Part shown: positions 28,168-36,792 of the stretch, piece by piece
Numbering within the stretch: the first letter of the stretch is position 1
Layout of the letters: every line of letters starts with the position of its first letter
The notes under the pieces: model-generated
The model's database searches: none
The model's input: the letters and a program-made list of their open reading frames with translations, nothing else
Told to the model about the DNA's origin: nothing
Assembly: GCF_000686805.1 (NCBI RefSeq)
Contig: NZ_KK366019.1
Span: 56,280-120,279 of the forward strand
Length of the DNA: 64,000 bases
Direction of reading: 5' to 3'
DNA from: Bacillus sp. UNC41MFS5
GTDB lineage: Bacteria > Bacillota > Bacilli > Bacillales_B > DSM-18226
Program-made: the position numbers and the translations under genes

Positions 28168-29376
28168 ATGGAAGAAGAACAAGAAACGCGGTCGGCCCCT
28201 CCCCGTTTTCGCTTTAAAGGAAACGAATTTCGCTATAAGTTATTCAAATATCTAACTCTAACTGTGTTGTTCCTAGCTATCTTCTTCGGTCTAAGCTTTG
28301 TGGGGCTAGAAACAACATCCAGCTCAGAATTTTGCGCATCCTGTCATGAGATGAAACCTCAGTTCTATACATGGAAAGCTTCATCTCATAGTGAGGTAGA
28401 CTGTGAAAGCTGTCATATTGGATCGGGAGCAGAGAATTACGTAAAAGCAAAAGGTAGCGGAATTAAGGAATTATATAAAACGCAAACTGATACCTATCTG
28501 GCACCAATTAAGATGCCGAATCTTATACCTGACCAAGCTTGCGAAACCTGTCACAACATGAAAAACCGAGAAGTCACTCCTTCTGGCGATATCATAATAC
28601 CTCACAGCAAACATAAGACGGAAGGGATTAAATGCGTACAGTGTCATAGCGGTACTGCTCACGGGGAAATATCTGATCGAAAGGTAACTTATAAGAGTGA
28701 TTATGGAAAATGGGATGAAAAACTAGGCACCGTGCTAATGAGTGATAAGAAGTTTACTAGTCCGCAAATGGACACATGTATGGAATGTCATGAAGCAAGG
28801 AAAGCAACATTGGAATGTAGTGCTTGTCATGAAACATCAATGGTTCCTAAAACTCATAAAACACAAACTTTTAAAACAGTCGGACATGGGAAAATACAAC
28901 CATCTGAATTGAAAAAATGTGAGCAATGCCATTCCTATATGTCCAGTGAAAAGTACGACTTATTTAAGGAAGACCCAAGCTATACTAAATTTTTAAATAA
29001 TGAAACTACAGCTGCTAATACTAATAAAGTTACAGTTTCACAATATGCAAAAACAAACACATTTTGTAAAGAATGCCACGGAAAAAGTCCAGAAAGCCAT
29101 CAAATTGCTTCTTTTGAGACGAAACATGGCAGTATATCAAAGGATACACAAAAATGCTTTGTTTGCCACGCTAACCGGATTACAAGTGATTCACCGGTAA
29201 CAACGGTTCAATGTGCTTCCTGTCATCCGAGTTCACACGGGGACAGATTTAAGGAGAAACACCCGTTCCACTTAGCAGTAAATCAAAAATACGAAAAATC
29301 ATGTTTAAAATGTCACGTTGAAAAAACGTGTTCAAAATGCCATAAGTCAAATATAAACCATAAAGTAAACGAATAG
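28168..29376 (+). CDS. Membrane-anchored dodecahaem cytochrome c, paralogue of the upstream gene
   Basis: A 402-residue protein with a transmembrane helix at about 27-46 and twelve CXXCH motifs: CASCH (56-60, in CASCHEM), CESCH, CETCH, CVQCH, CMECH, CSACH, CEQCH, CKECH, CFVCH, CASCH, CLKCH and CSKCH. The first ten match the upstream decahaem protein in order and context (for example CHETSMVPKTH against CHKKVKVPKSH), and two extra haems are packed at the C-terminus. There is no CXXCK or other catalytic-haem variant. Inferred role: second membrane-bound relay of an envelope electron chain. CAGGAGGG lies 8 nt before ATG 28168. The genes downstream are closely spaced (20 and 2 bp). Confidence 0.88.
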   Translation: MEEEQETRSAPPRFRFKGNEFRYKLFKYLTLTVLFLAIFFGLSFVGLETTSSSEFCASCHEMKPQFYTWKASSHSEVDCESCHIGSGAENYVKAKGSGIKELYKTQTDTYLAPIKMPNLIPDQACETCHNMKNREVTPSGDIIIPHSKHKTEGIKCVQCHSGTAHGEISDRKVTYKSDYGKWDEKLGTVLMSDKKFTSPQMDTCMECHEARKATLECSACHETSMVPKTHKTQTFKTVGHGKIQPSELKKCEQCHSYMSSEKYDLFKEDPSYTKFLNNETTAANTNKVTVSQYAKTNTFCKECHGKSPESHQIASFETKHGSISKDTQKCFVCHANRITSDSPVTTVQCASCHPSSHGDRFKEKHPFHLAVNQKYEKSCLKCHVEKTCSKCHKSNINHKVNE

Positions 29377-29396
29377 ATTCCGAGAGGGGATTTACC

Positions 29397-30095
29397 ATGG
29401 AAGCAGAAAAAGTACCTCAGGAAGTAGAGGAAAGAGCAGCCAAGAAACAACCCAAGAAGTTTAGGAAGAAAACTGGGATCCTATTATTATTACTGACATT
29501 AATTATTACTGTTGGTACTGGATATGCTCTCGGTCACTTTTATTTTTGGAATAGCATTGATATGAAACGAGTAAATGAGCAGTTAGATTACTATAAACAA
29601 GAGGTAAAAAAAGATCCTGCTAATCTAGAAAACCGTATCGTACTTGGTTATACCTATTATTTAAAAGGTGAGCATGATGAAGCGATTAAACAGTTTGATT
29701 TTGTCCTTGAGCAAGATAAAAATTATTATGATGCGCGTTACAACATGGGTTTAGTCTATCTGTCTGAAGAACGATATAATGAAGCGCTTATTGAATTTGA
29801 AAAAGCTGTCAAAATCGCTCCTAAAGACTATAAGGGCCATGTGCAAATGGGAATCGCCTATCGTGGGTTAAAAGAGTACGATAATGCTACCAAGTCACTT
29901 GAACAAGCCAATAAGCTGGCTCCAACCAATTCCGACATCATTTATCAAATTGGGATGGTAGCAGAAGCTCAAGGAAAATATGCAGATGCGATCTCTATTT
30001 ATAAGGATTCACTCCAGTATGATCCATTGTTTAAAGATGCAATCGATGCATTAGATAGATTAAAAGATAAAGACACAAAGGCTGAAGGTGAATAA
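29397..30095 (+). CDS. Membrane-anchored tetratricopeptide repeat protein
   Basis: A 232-residue protein with a Lys-rich N-terminus, one transmembrane helix (about 27-46) and then four to five TPR units (for example GYTYYLKGEHDEAIKQFDFV and NMGLVYLSEERYNEALIEF) predicted to face outside. No haem motif is present. TPR proteins such as NrfG and CcmH-type factors help assemble multihaem cytochromes, so an assembly or scaffolding role is plausible but inferred. It lies 20 bp after the dodecahaem gene and 2 bp before the NHL gene, clearly in one operon. GAGAGGGG precedes ATG 29397. Confidence 0.8.
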   Translation: MEAEKVPQEVEERAAKKQPKKFRKKTGILLLLLTLIITVGTGYALGHFYFWNSIDMKRVNEQLDYYKQEVKKDPANLENRIVLGYTYYLKGEHDEAIKQFDFVLEQDKNYYDARYNMGLVYLSEERYNEALIEFEKAVKIAPKDYKGHVQMGIAYRGLKEYDNATKSLEQANKLAPTNSDIIYQIGMVAEAQGKYADAISIYKDSLQYDPLFKDAIDALDRLKDKDTKAEGE

Positions 30096-30097
30096 CG

Positions 30098-31069
30098 ATG
30101 AAAAGACGTAATGTGTATATCGGCATGGCACTCATTGCTATAGCTACGGCAGCAGTTTTTACCTTCCTTTTCCTTAATCAAACAAAAGCAGTTGATACAG
30201 GATTGTTAAAAGTTATTAATCCAAATGGGGCACCAAACTACAGTCAAGCGCTTACGGGTGACTTTAATAAGCCTTTTGATAAGCCTATGGATGTAACCGC
30301 CAATAGTTCGTTTACTTATGTATCAGATACGAATAATAAACGTGTACTGGCATTTGATGTCGGCGGCAACCTGTTGTTCGCATTTGGCGAGGATGGAACC
30401 GGCAAGGGGCAATTTAAATTTCCTTATGGAATCTCTACAGACGAAAATGGAAGAGTATTTGTTGCCGATTTATATAATGGAAATATTTCAATATTCAATG
30501 AAAAAGGAAAATTCATTGATTATTTTGCCAAAAAGGTAATGACTAGTAAAAAAATTGCAGCACCAGCTGCATTGAGAATTATTGATAAAAAAGTGTACAT
30601 TACCGATATTAAAACAAATAAAGCTTATGTATTTGACTTAAACGGAAAGCTGCTTCTTGAAGTCGGCAAGCCAGGCACTAAAGATGGCGAATTTAACGCT
30701 CCAAATGGCATCACCGCCGATGAAGAAGGCACTATTTATGTCGTGGATACTGCAAACCAGCGCGTACAGATTTTTGATAAAACAGGTAAGTATAAAAAGA
30801 TTATCAATGGATCCACTAATGGCAAGGGCGAATCCATATTTGTCAACCCAAGGGGGATTGGCATCGACAGCCGTGGCATCATGTATGTTGTCAGCAACTT
30901 GACCCACCTTGTTTATGGCTTTGACAAGGATGGTAAGAGAGTATTTGAATTTGGCGGCATGGGTGAAAACAACGGACAGTTCTCTCTGCCAAACGGCTTA
31001 TTCATCGACAAAAATGACAATGTTTATATTACGGATACACTAAACATCAGGGTTCAAATCTTTAAATAA
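30098..31069 (+). CDS. NHL-repeat beta-propeller protein, membrane-anchored or secreted
   Basis: A 323-residue protein with an N-terminal hydrophobic segment (about residues 7-28) and then about six NHL-type repeats, recognisable by blades such as KPMDVTANSSFTYVSDTNN, FPYGISTDENGRVFVADLYN and APNGITADEEGTIYVVDTAN. These form a beta-propeller used for binding. It carries no haem motif. NHL proteins often accompany multihaem cytochromes in electron-exporting bacteria. Here a structural or docking role outside the membrane is inferred. The start is 2 bp after the TPR gene. Confidence 0.82.
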   Translation: MKRRNVYIGMALIAIATAAVFTFLFLNQTKAVDTGLLKVINPNGAPNYSQALTGDFNKPFDKPMDVTANSSFTYVSDTNNKRVLAFDVGGNLLFAFGEDGTGKGQFKFPYGISTDENGRVFVADLYNGNISIFNEKGKFIDYFAKKVMTSKKIAAPAALRIIDKKVYITDIKTNKAYVFDLNGKLLLEVGKPGTKDGEFNAPNGITADEEGTIYVVDTANQRVQIFDKTGKYKKIINGSTNGKGESIFVNPRGIGIDSRGIMYVVSNLTHLVYGFDKDGKRVFEFGGMGENNGQFSLPNGLFIDKNDNVYITDTLNIRVQIFK

Positions 31070-31227
31070 CAGTTCCAACACTGCCAGAACAGTAATGACT
31101 AATTTAATAGTCTATTCCTTGGCATTAAAGGGGGTGGTATAGAAAAGAGAAGCAGTATCTGTTTTTTTCATAGAATATAAAAACAAAAAAAAGAGAAAAA
31201 GAGAGATTTATTTGGGAGGTTTCAAGA

Positions 31228-32739
31228 ATGAGAAAGTTTAGCTTTAGCTTACTTTTTGCGATCATGTTAGTAGGCATGTTTGCTGCAGGAGCATCTGCTG
31301 CAGGCACAACTATGACTCCTGGTCAAAAAGGTACATCTATTACCAATGCAAACAAAACAGCTGAGGGTGTTGACACAAATGACGGTACTACAGCTGGTAC
31401 TGTTATCAAAGCTTTAACTGGCCAAAAAATGCACACTTCTTACCAAAACAACACCAACTCTTGTGCAAGCTGTCACCAAACACACACTGCAAAAGGCGAC
31501 TCATTACTATTTTCAGATAGTGTATATAACACTTGTACTGCATGTCATGATGGTACTTTAGGATTTGCTAACGTATTCTCTAGCGGCGAAACTGCTAAAA
31601 TGACTGGAGCTGGTACTTTCGGTGGTACTCACGGCGCATCTCAGCACCAAGCTAACGATACAGTAAAAATCAGTGCTGCACCAGGTGGAAATCACACTGA
31701 AGGTTCTAAAACTAGTGGAACTGGATGGGGCGAAAACTTCAACTGTGCAAGCTGTCACGCACCACACGGATCTTACTCTGACCGTTTACTTGCGTACAAT
31801 CCGAACGGTATTGCTTCAATGCCAGCTTCTCAAGGTGGTATGCAACTAGAAAACGTTCCTGTAGTTGATACTTTAGATGCACAAACTGCAGCTGTAGTTT
31901 TACTCCGTTCTACAGATGCTAACGGTGTAGTAACTGTTGCTCAATACAACAAAGGTACTTCTAGCTATACAAAATCTGAAGCTCCATGGTTATATGGCTA
32001 TGACAACCGTACAGACGGAAAAACTTACTGGTCTCGTTTGATGGAAACTGATACTACTGTTGCTGCCTACGGTTCAACAGCTGGCGTATACTTCGATTAC
32101 GAACATGCACAAGCATATTCAACTTCTCCTGCCGGTGCAACTGCATTGGGTAAAGCAACAAAAGGTTTCTTAGCTCGTCCTGTAGTAGTTAAAATGGAAA
32201 AAGATGAAGTTACACACTCAATCAATCAGGCTGCATACTTCGGCGGATCAACTGTAGCTAAAATGGGCGTATCTGAACAAAAATTGAAAGATCTTGGCTA
32301 CAATGTAAAAGCTGATGGCACCGTAACAGGTATTGGTGTAGCAATGTCCAAATTCTGTGCAGCTTGTCACACTGATTATCTAACTGCTTCTGGAACTAAA
32401 TCAACTCACTTCGAAGCTGAAAATGCAGCATACCGTCACAGCACAACCAGCGACTCTTACACTTGCGTACGCTGTCACTATGGTCACGGTACTGATGCTT
32501 ACATCATGAAAGATTCTCTTGGACGTACAATTAAAGACTTAACTGCAACTGGTGGACAGTTCGCAGGTGATGAAGCAGGAGCTCTAGGTTACATGCAAGA
32601 TAACAATGCTTCTTCTGCTCTTAAGAAGTTCACAAATATGTCAGTATGTTGGGCTTGCCACAACAGCTCTCACGCTGAATCAATCAAGAACACTGAGCGT
32701 TCTGCAGACCATCCAAATGGAATGCCAACAGGCTATTAA
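31228..32739 (+). CDS. Secreted hexahaem cytochrome c with doubled-CXXCH module
   Basis: A 503-residue exported protein: signal peptide with Ala-X-Ala cleavage region (GAGASAAG, about residues 20-27) and six CXXCH motifs (CASCH, CTACH, CASCH, CAACH, CVRCH, CWACH) in long Thr/Ala/Ser/Gly-rich spacers. The first pair forms the doubled-CXXCH module (SCASCHQTHTA...CTACHDGTLGF) shared with the octahaem gene downstream. No transmembrane helix, LPXTG motif, lipobox or SLH domain follows, so it may be free, wall-associated or self-assembling. Codons are strikingly uniform (GCT, ACT, TCT, GGT), suggesting strong expression. GGGAGGT is 10 nt before ATG 31228, and a strong terminator follows. The 158-bp gap upstream could hold a separate promoter. 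Confidence 0.87.
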   Translation: MRKFSFSLLFAIMLVGMFAAGASAAGTTMTPGQKGTSITNANKTAEGVDTNDGTTAGTVIKALTGQKMHTSYQNNTNSCASCHQTHTAKGDSLLFSDSVYNTCTACHDGTLGFANVFSSGETAKMTGAGTFGGTHGASQHQANDTVKISAAPGGNHTEGSKTSGTGWGENFNCASCHAPHGSYSDRLLAYNPNGIASMPASQGGMQLENVPVVDTLDAQTAAVVLLRSTDANGVVTVAQYNKGTSSYTKSEAPWLYGYDNRTDGKTYWSRLMETDTTVAAYGSTAGVYFDYEHAQAYSTSPAGATALGKATKGFLARPVVVKMEKDEVTHSINQAAYFGGSTVAKMGVSEQKLKDLGYNVKADGTVTGIGVAMSKFCAACHTDYLTASGTKSTHFEAENAAYRHSTTSDSYTCVRCHYGHGTDAYIMKDSLGRTIKDLTATGGQFAGDEAGALGYMQDNNASSALKKFTNMSVCWACHNSSHAESIKNTERSADHPNGMPTGY

Positions 32740-32800
32740 TAAAATAAGCTAACAATTAGCAGCAACTAATTATTAGCTCAAAATGAAATATTCAGATTAT

Positions 32801-32832
32801 AAGGTGTTATGCTTTGGCATAACACCTTATTT
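32801..32832 (+). terminator. Terminator after the hexahaem cytochrome gene
   Basis: Perfect 12-bp stem AAGGTGTTATGC/GCATAACACCTT, with a short loop and an AT-rich tail with few consecutive T. The rest of the gap to 33061 has no gene or clear promoter. Confidence 0.75.
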
Positions 32833-33061
32833 AATTACTAATATAGTAACATTTAAGTCACTAAATTGTCATTCTTTTCTTTTAAGTGTAAAAACTTAAA
32901 AAAAATACTTCAAATAATTCTAGTCCACATTTTACAATTTATATATGAATTTTTATTGAATATTATCCCCTTCCTCTAGTTCCTTCCCATCAATAGGAAT
33001 AAAATAAATATGAAGTACAACATTTTGCCACTACATAAATAGTAGAAACGAGGGGTGCTAA

Positions 33062-35254
33062 ATGAGGAAAAGAGGACTCCTGCATAAAACAAAGTTGCTT
33101 GTACTAGTTATACTTGTTTTATGTATTCAAATATTTGGATCCTATCAAATATCGAAAATATCCCTTGTAAATGCTGAAGGGATTGGAACAGACCCAATAG
33201 TAACAATAACATCTCTTGAAACAGGTGAATTCTTAAACATAGGTAGTATAACCATTTCGGGTACAGTTGAAAATTATACCCCAGGAATGAAAGTCAACCT
33301 GTTTAATGGATCTGAGCCAATTGGAACGCCATATGAAGTAACTGGGAATAGTTGGAGTATACCAGATGTTCTTTTACCAGAAGGAACACATAATATTATT
33401 GCTAATCTTGTAGATGCTGAAGGAATAACTGTTGCCTCCACGACTATTAATAATCTAACGATTGATCTTACACAACCCGCTATTACATTTGTGAACTTAG
33501 TTGAAGGTGCTTTTTCCAAATCTGGTTCGATTGAGCTAGCTACCGAAACAGATTCAGCTGTGCAAATTTGTATGGGGAACTGCGATGGTACTGGAACATG
33601 GATAAATGTCCCAAAAGATAGTAATGGGAAATGGATTTACACTAATCCGCAGATGGAAGAAGGCGCTCAAACCGTTTCTGCAAGAGCGATAGACCGTGCA
33701 GGGAATGAGGGAGCACCAAAACCTATTACTTTTACATTAGATACATTACGTCCCAATATTTTAATGAAAAGTATTGTTCCAACTTACACAGAGGATATGA
33801 CTCAAGTTTCAATAAGTACGGAAATAAAATTCAGGGTTTCCGATGCCAATGCATTAAAGGAAACAGAAATTGACAAAAGTATCAGAGTTACAAGTAATGG
33901 TAAAGATGTTCCAGGTGATGTACATTATGACAAGACCACAAAAGAAATTTCATTTATACCATCCGTAAGACCCTTATCATTAAGCACAAAATATAATGTT
34001 TTTATTAGCCCCTTGGGAGTTATTGATTCTGCTGGAAATAGTGCTTTTCCTAGGTTTTGGTCATTTACGACGGAAAGTGCTCCACCAATTAAGGATGAAG
34101 AGAGTGGACAGCAACTTTATGGAATAGCATTAAACGGAGAAAATGTTCACCGGGAAAGTCCGCATGCCGTTTATGCAAATAATGTGAATGTATGTGTCAA
34201 TTGCCATAGTACTCATGAAGCAACTAATCCAAACCTATTGGATCAGAAAAAAAATAGTGGAAATGCTAATACTAACCTATCTGTCGATAACTATTGCATG
34301 GCCTGTCATGACGGGACAGTTGCACCTATGCCTGAAAATAGCCAAGCCACGCACAAGCATTCTTCGGCAATTGACATTTCCGGGAAACCGAGCGGCAGTT
34401 CCTGTGCAAGTTGTCACAATCCACATTTAGAGCGGTCAGAGGGTAATCCTAATTTAGCACAGGATCATATTGTTTATACGCATGCTCCTGATATTCAAAA
34501 GGACAACAAGCCTGTTGGAAAAATAAGCAGCAAAGAACAACTATGTGAGTCCTGTCATGAAGCAGATAGTGGTGGGAAAATTGCGCAACATGACGTAGAG
34601 TATCGAGTCTTCCAATATAAAAAAAATATTAATGCAATAGGGATCTATGAAAATTATGAACTCTGTCTCCGATGTCATAATTTGAATACCAAAAATAAGT
34701 ATAAGGGAATTGCTGATATTGCGAGCTTTTACAATAATTTGACGGAAGAAACTATGGAAGAATACGAAACAAGCAATCCTGGCTTTTCCTACTCTAAAAG
34801 GGAGATTTCCTTGGCTGAGAACCAATTTTCCAGACATATTATAAAGGCACAGGATGGAAGCCCTCTTGCCGGGCACATTCCATGTGCAGAGTGTCATGAT
34901 ACCCATGGGTCTGATAATATAAAAAATCTTAAAGAATCTTTAGGGCACGAGGATGTACAGTCCTTTAATGCTGGAGAAACAGATCGTAAAATTGTGAAAG
35001 TGCAAATTGGTTCCAATGAGCGCGAGTTTACTATATTAACAGATGCCAAGGAACGGGTATTCTGTCTCTCTTGTCATAATGGAACAACAGCCATTTATGG
35101 GGTTACAGGACAAAAATATGACGAAACCCTTTATGAACATAAGGATTATCCGGATAAGACATGCTCTTACTGTCATGGAAGAGGGGAGACAGATGTCGAA
35201 AAAGCTTTAAGTGCTTCCCACGCTCCTAAAAAAGGGGTAATACCCACACAATAA
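33062..35254 (+). CDS. Secreted octahaem cytochrome c with N-terminal Ig-like domains
   Basis: A 730-residue exported protein. Signal peptide at about 1-38, then two Ig-like domains (about 43-225, with phrases such as ISGTVENYTPGMKVNLFNG and ARAIDRAGNEG), then a Big_5-like domain ending in FWSFTTES (about 230-342). The C-terminal half has eight CXXCH motifs (CVNCH, CMACH, CASCH, CESCH, CLRCH, CAECH, CLSCH, CSYCH). The first pair (VNCHSTHEA...CMACHDGTV) matches the hexahaem protein's module. Ig-like domains suggest binding to wall, surface polymer or a partner. No sorting signal is seen. GAGGGG precedes ATG 33062. It is the last gene of the cluster and may have its own promoter. Confidence 0.86.
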   Translation: MRKRGLLHKTKLLVLVILVLCIQIFGSYQISKISLVNAEGIGTDPIVTITSLETGEFLNIGSITISGTVENYTPGMKVNLFNGSEPIGTPYEVTGNSWSIPDVLLPEGTHNIIANLVDAEGITVASTTINNLTIDLTQPAITFVNLVEGAFSKSGSIELATETDSAVQICMGNCDGTGTWINVPKDSNGKWIYTNPQMEEGAQTVSARAIDRAGNEGAPKPITFTLDTLRPNILMKSIVPTYTEDMTQVSISTEIKFRVSDANALKETEIDKSIRVTSNGKDVPGDVHYDKTTKEISFIPSVRPLSLSTKYNVFISPLGVIDSAGNSAFPRFWSFTTESAPPIKDEESGQQLYGIALNGENVHRESPHAVYANNVNVCVNCHSTHEATNPNLLDQKKNSGNANTNLSVDNYCMACHDGTVAPMPENSQATHKHSSAIDISGKPSGSSCASCHNPHLERSEGNPNLAQDHIVYTHAPDIQKDNKPVGKISSKEQLCESCHEADSGGKIAQHDVEYRVFQYKKNINAIGIYENYELCLRCHNLNTKNKYKGIADIASFYNNLTEETMEEYETSNPGFSYSKREISLAENQFSRHIIKAQDGSPLAGHIPCAECHDTHGSDNIKNLKESLGHEDVQSFNAGETDRKIVKVQIGSNEREFTILTDAKERVFCLSCHNGTTAIYGVTGQKYDETLYEHKDYPDKTCSYCHGRGETDVEKALSASHAPKKGVIPTQ

Positions 35255-35261
35255 AACTAAA

Positions 35262-35292
35262 ATCGAGAGGAGTTCTCCTCTTGATTTTTTTG
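35262..35292 (+). terminator. Terminator after the octahaem cytochrome gene
   Basis: 10-bp stem ATCGAGAGGA/TCCTCTTGAT (one G-U pair) followed by TTTTTTT. Confidence 0.88.
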
Positions 35293-35463
35293 TTCCTGGT
35301 ATTTGGTTTATTAACTTGATGTACATCTCCGCTATTGAAATTGATGCTAAAGATATAGAAGTACGAATTATGTCCTTTTTAACAAATTTGATTGGAGTGA
35401 TTAAATTGAAATGAAAGGAACAATCTCTATAAGGGAAGGCATAAACTTTTTAACGACCAAACT

Positions 35464-35493
35464 TTGAAATTTAGGCGCTTATCACGCTATAAT
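35464..35493 (+). promoter_or_regulatory. Sigma-A promoter of prfB
   Basis: TTGAAA (35464-35469), 18 bp, TATAAT (35488-35493). It gives prfB its own promoter now that secA is no longer upstream. Confidence 0.7.
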
Positions 35494-35561
35494 GGTTAAG
35501 GAACTGAACAATGATTTCGGAATAAAATGCGATATAGGTAATTTTTATAGAGGTGAAGATA

Positions 35562-36663
35562 ATGGAATTAGCAGAAATTCGTAATGAACTTGAAAAAACA
35601 GCTAAGAAATTAGCGGACTTTAGGGGGTCTCTTTGACCTTGAAAATAAAGAAGCAAGAATTGCTGAATTAGACGATGAGATGCTTCATCCTGATTTCTGG
35701 AACGATCAGCAGGCTGCACAGACCGTCATTAGTGAAGCAAATGGATTAAAGGACCAGGTCAATGAATTTTATGATCTGAATAACAGCTTTGAAAATTTGG
35801 AATTAACCTACGAACTTGTCAAAGAAGAAAATGATGAAGAATTACGTGCGGAGTTGGAAGAGGAACTCGGGCAGTTAACAGCTCGTTTGAGTCAATTTGA
35901 ACTACAGCTTCTTCTTAGTGAGGAGTACGATAAAAATAATGCCATTCTAGAACTTCACCCGGGTGCGGGTGGAACGGAATCACAGGACTGGGGATCGATG
36001 CTGCTGCGGATGTATACTCGCTGGGCTGAGAAAAAGGGCTTTAAGGTTGAGACCCTTGATTACTTGCCCGGAGATGAAGCGGGGATTAAGAGTGTAACGC
36101 TCGCGATTAAGGGGCATAATGCGTACGGCTACTTAAAGGCGGAAAAAGGGGTCCACCGTCTGGTAAGGATTTCTCCATTCGATTCCTCAGGCCGTCGTCA
36201 TACGTCTTTCGTTTCCTGTGAAGTCATGCCTGAACTCAATGATGACATTCAAATAGAAGTCCGGACAGAAGATTTAAAAATTGATACCTATCGTGCGACA
36301 GGTGCGGGCGGACAGCATATTAACACTACCGATTCGGCCATCCGGATTACCCACCTGCCAACTGGTGTAGTTGTCACGTGTCAAGCGGAACGTTCACAAA
36401 TTAAAAACCGCGAGGCAGCGCTGAAAATGCTAAAAGCCAAGCTGTATCAATTGGAAATTGAGAAACAAGAGCAAGAGCTTTTGGAAATACGAGGCGAACA
36501 AAAAGAAATCGGCTGGGGAAGTCAAATTCGATCATACGTATTCCATCCTTATTCGATGGTGAAAGATCACAGGACTAGCACAGAAAGCGGGAACGTTCAG
36601 GCTGTTATGGACGGAGATTTGGACCAGTTTATTAATGCATATCTCAGATCGAGAATTTCATAA
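35562..36663 (+). CDS. prfB: Peptide chain release factor 2 (programmed +1 frameshift)
   Basis: RF2 releases nascent chains at UGA and UAA. The gene is in two frames. ATG 35562 (AGGTGA upstream) opens 24 codons ending ...CTT TGA at 35631-35636; decoding then shifts +1 at TGA so that GAC (35635) is read and the second frame runs to 36663. The autoregulatory signal is complete: internal Shine-Dalgarno AGGGGG (35622-35627), 3 nt, CTT-TGA-C. The SPF codon-recognition tripeptide (RISPFDSSG) and the GGQ hydrolysis motif (GAGGQHINT) are present. Predicted product about 366 residues, normal for RF2. Start and shift site are read directly from the sequence. Confidence 0.96.
35622..35637 (+). promoter_or_regulatory. 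RF2 recoding site
   Basis: AGGGGG, TCT, CTT, TGA, C: the classical RF2-sensing +1 frameshift signal. Slow UGA decoding when RF2 is scarce favours the shift. Confidence 0.95.
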
Positions 36664-36678
36664 ATTGGACATATTTAT

Positions 36679-36716
36679 AGCCTTTGCCGACTAATTCGGC
36701 AAAGGCTTATTTTTTG
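36679..36716 (+). terminator. Terminator after prfB
   Basis: Perfect 12-bp stem AGCCTTTGCCGA/TCGGCAAAGGCT followed by TATTTTTT. Confidence 0.92.
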
Positions 36717-36792
36717 GGAACTATTTGCCGATCTAGATGAGGAGTGTGTGATCGTTACGTTGAGGATAAGTAGATTACTCTACATTTTGAAG

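Noticed and set aside
31040..31069. tRNA T-loop-like GGTTCAAATC
   Set aside because: It is the coding end of the NHL gene and no cloverleaf can be drawn around it.
26737..35254. NrfA nitrite reductase, octahaem hydroxylamine oxidase or nitrate reductase gene in the cytochrome cluster
   Set aside because: No CXXCK or other catalytic-haem variant and no molybdopterin protein is present; all 36 motifs are plain CXXCH.
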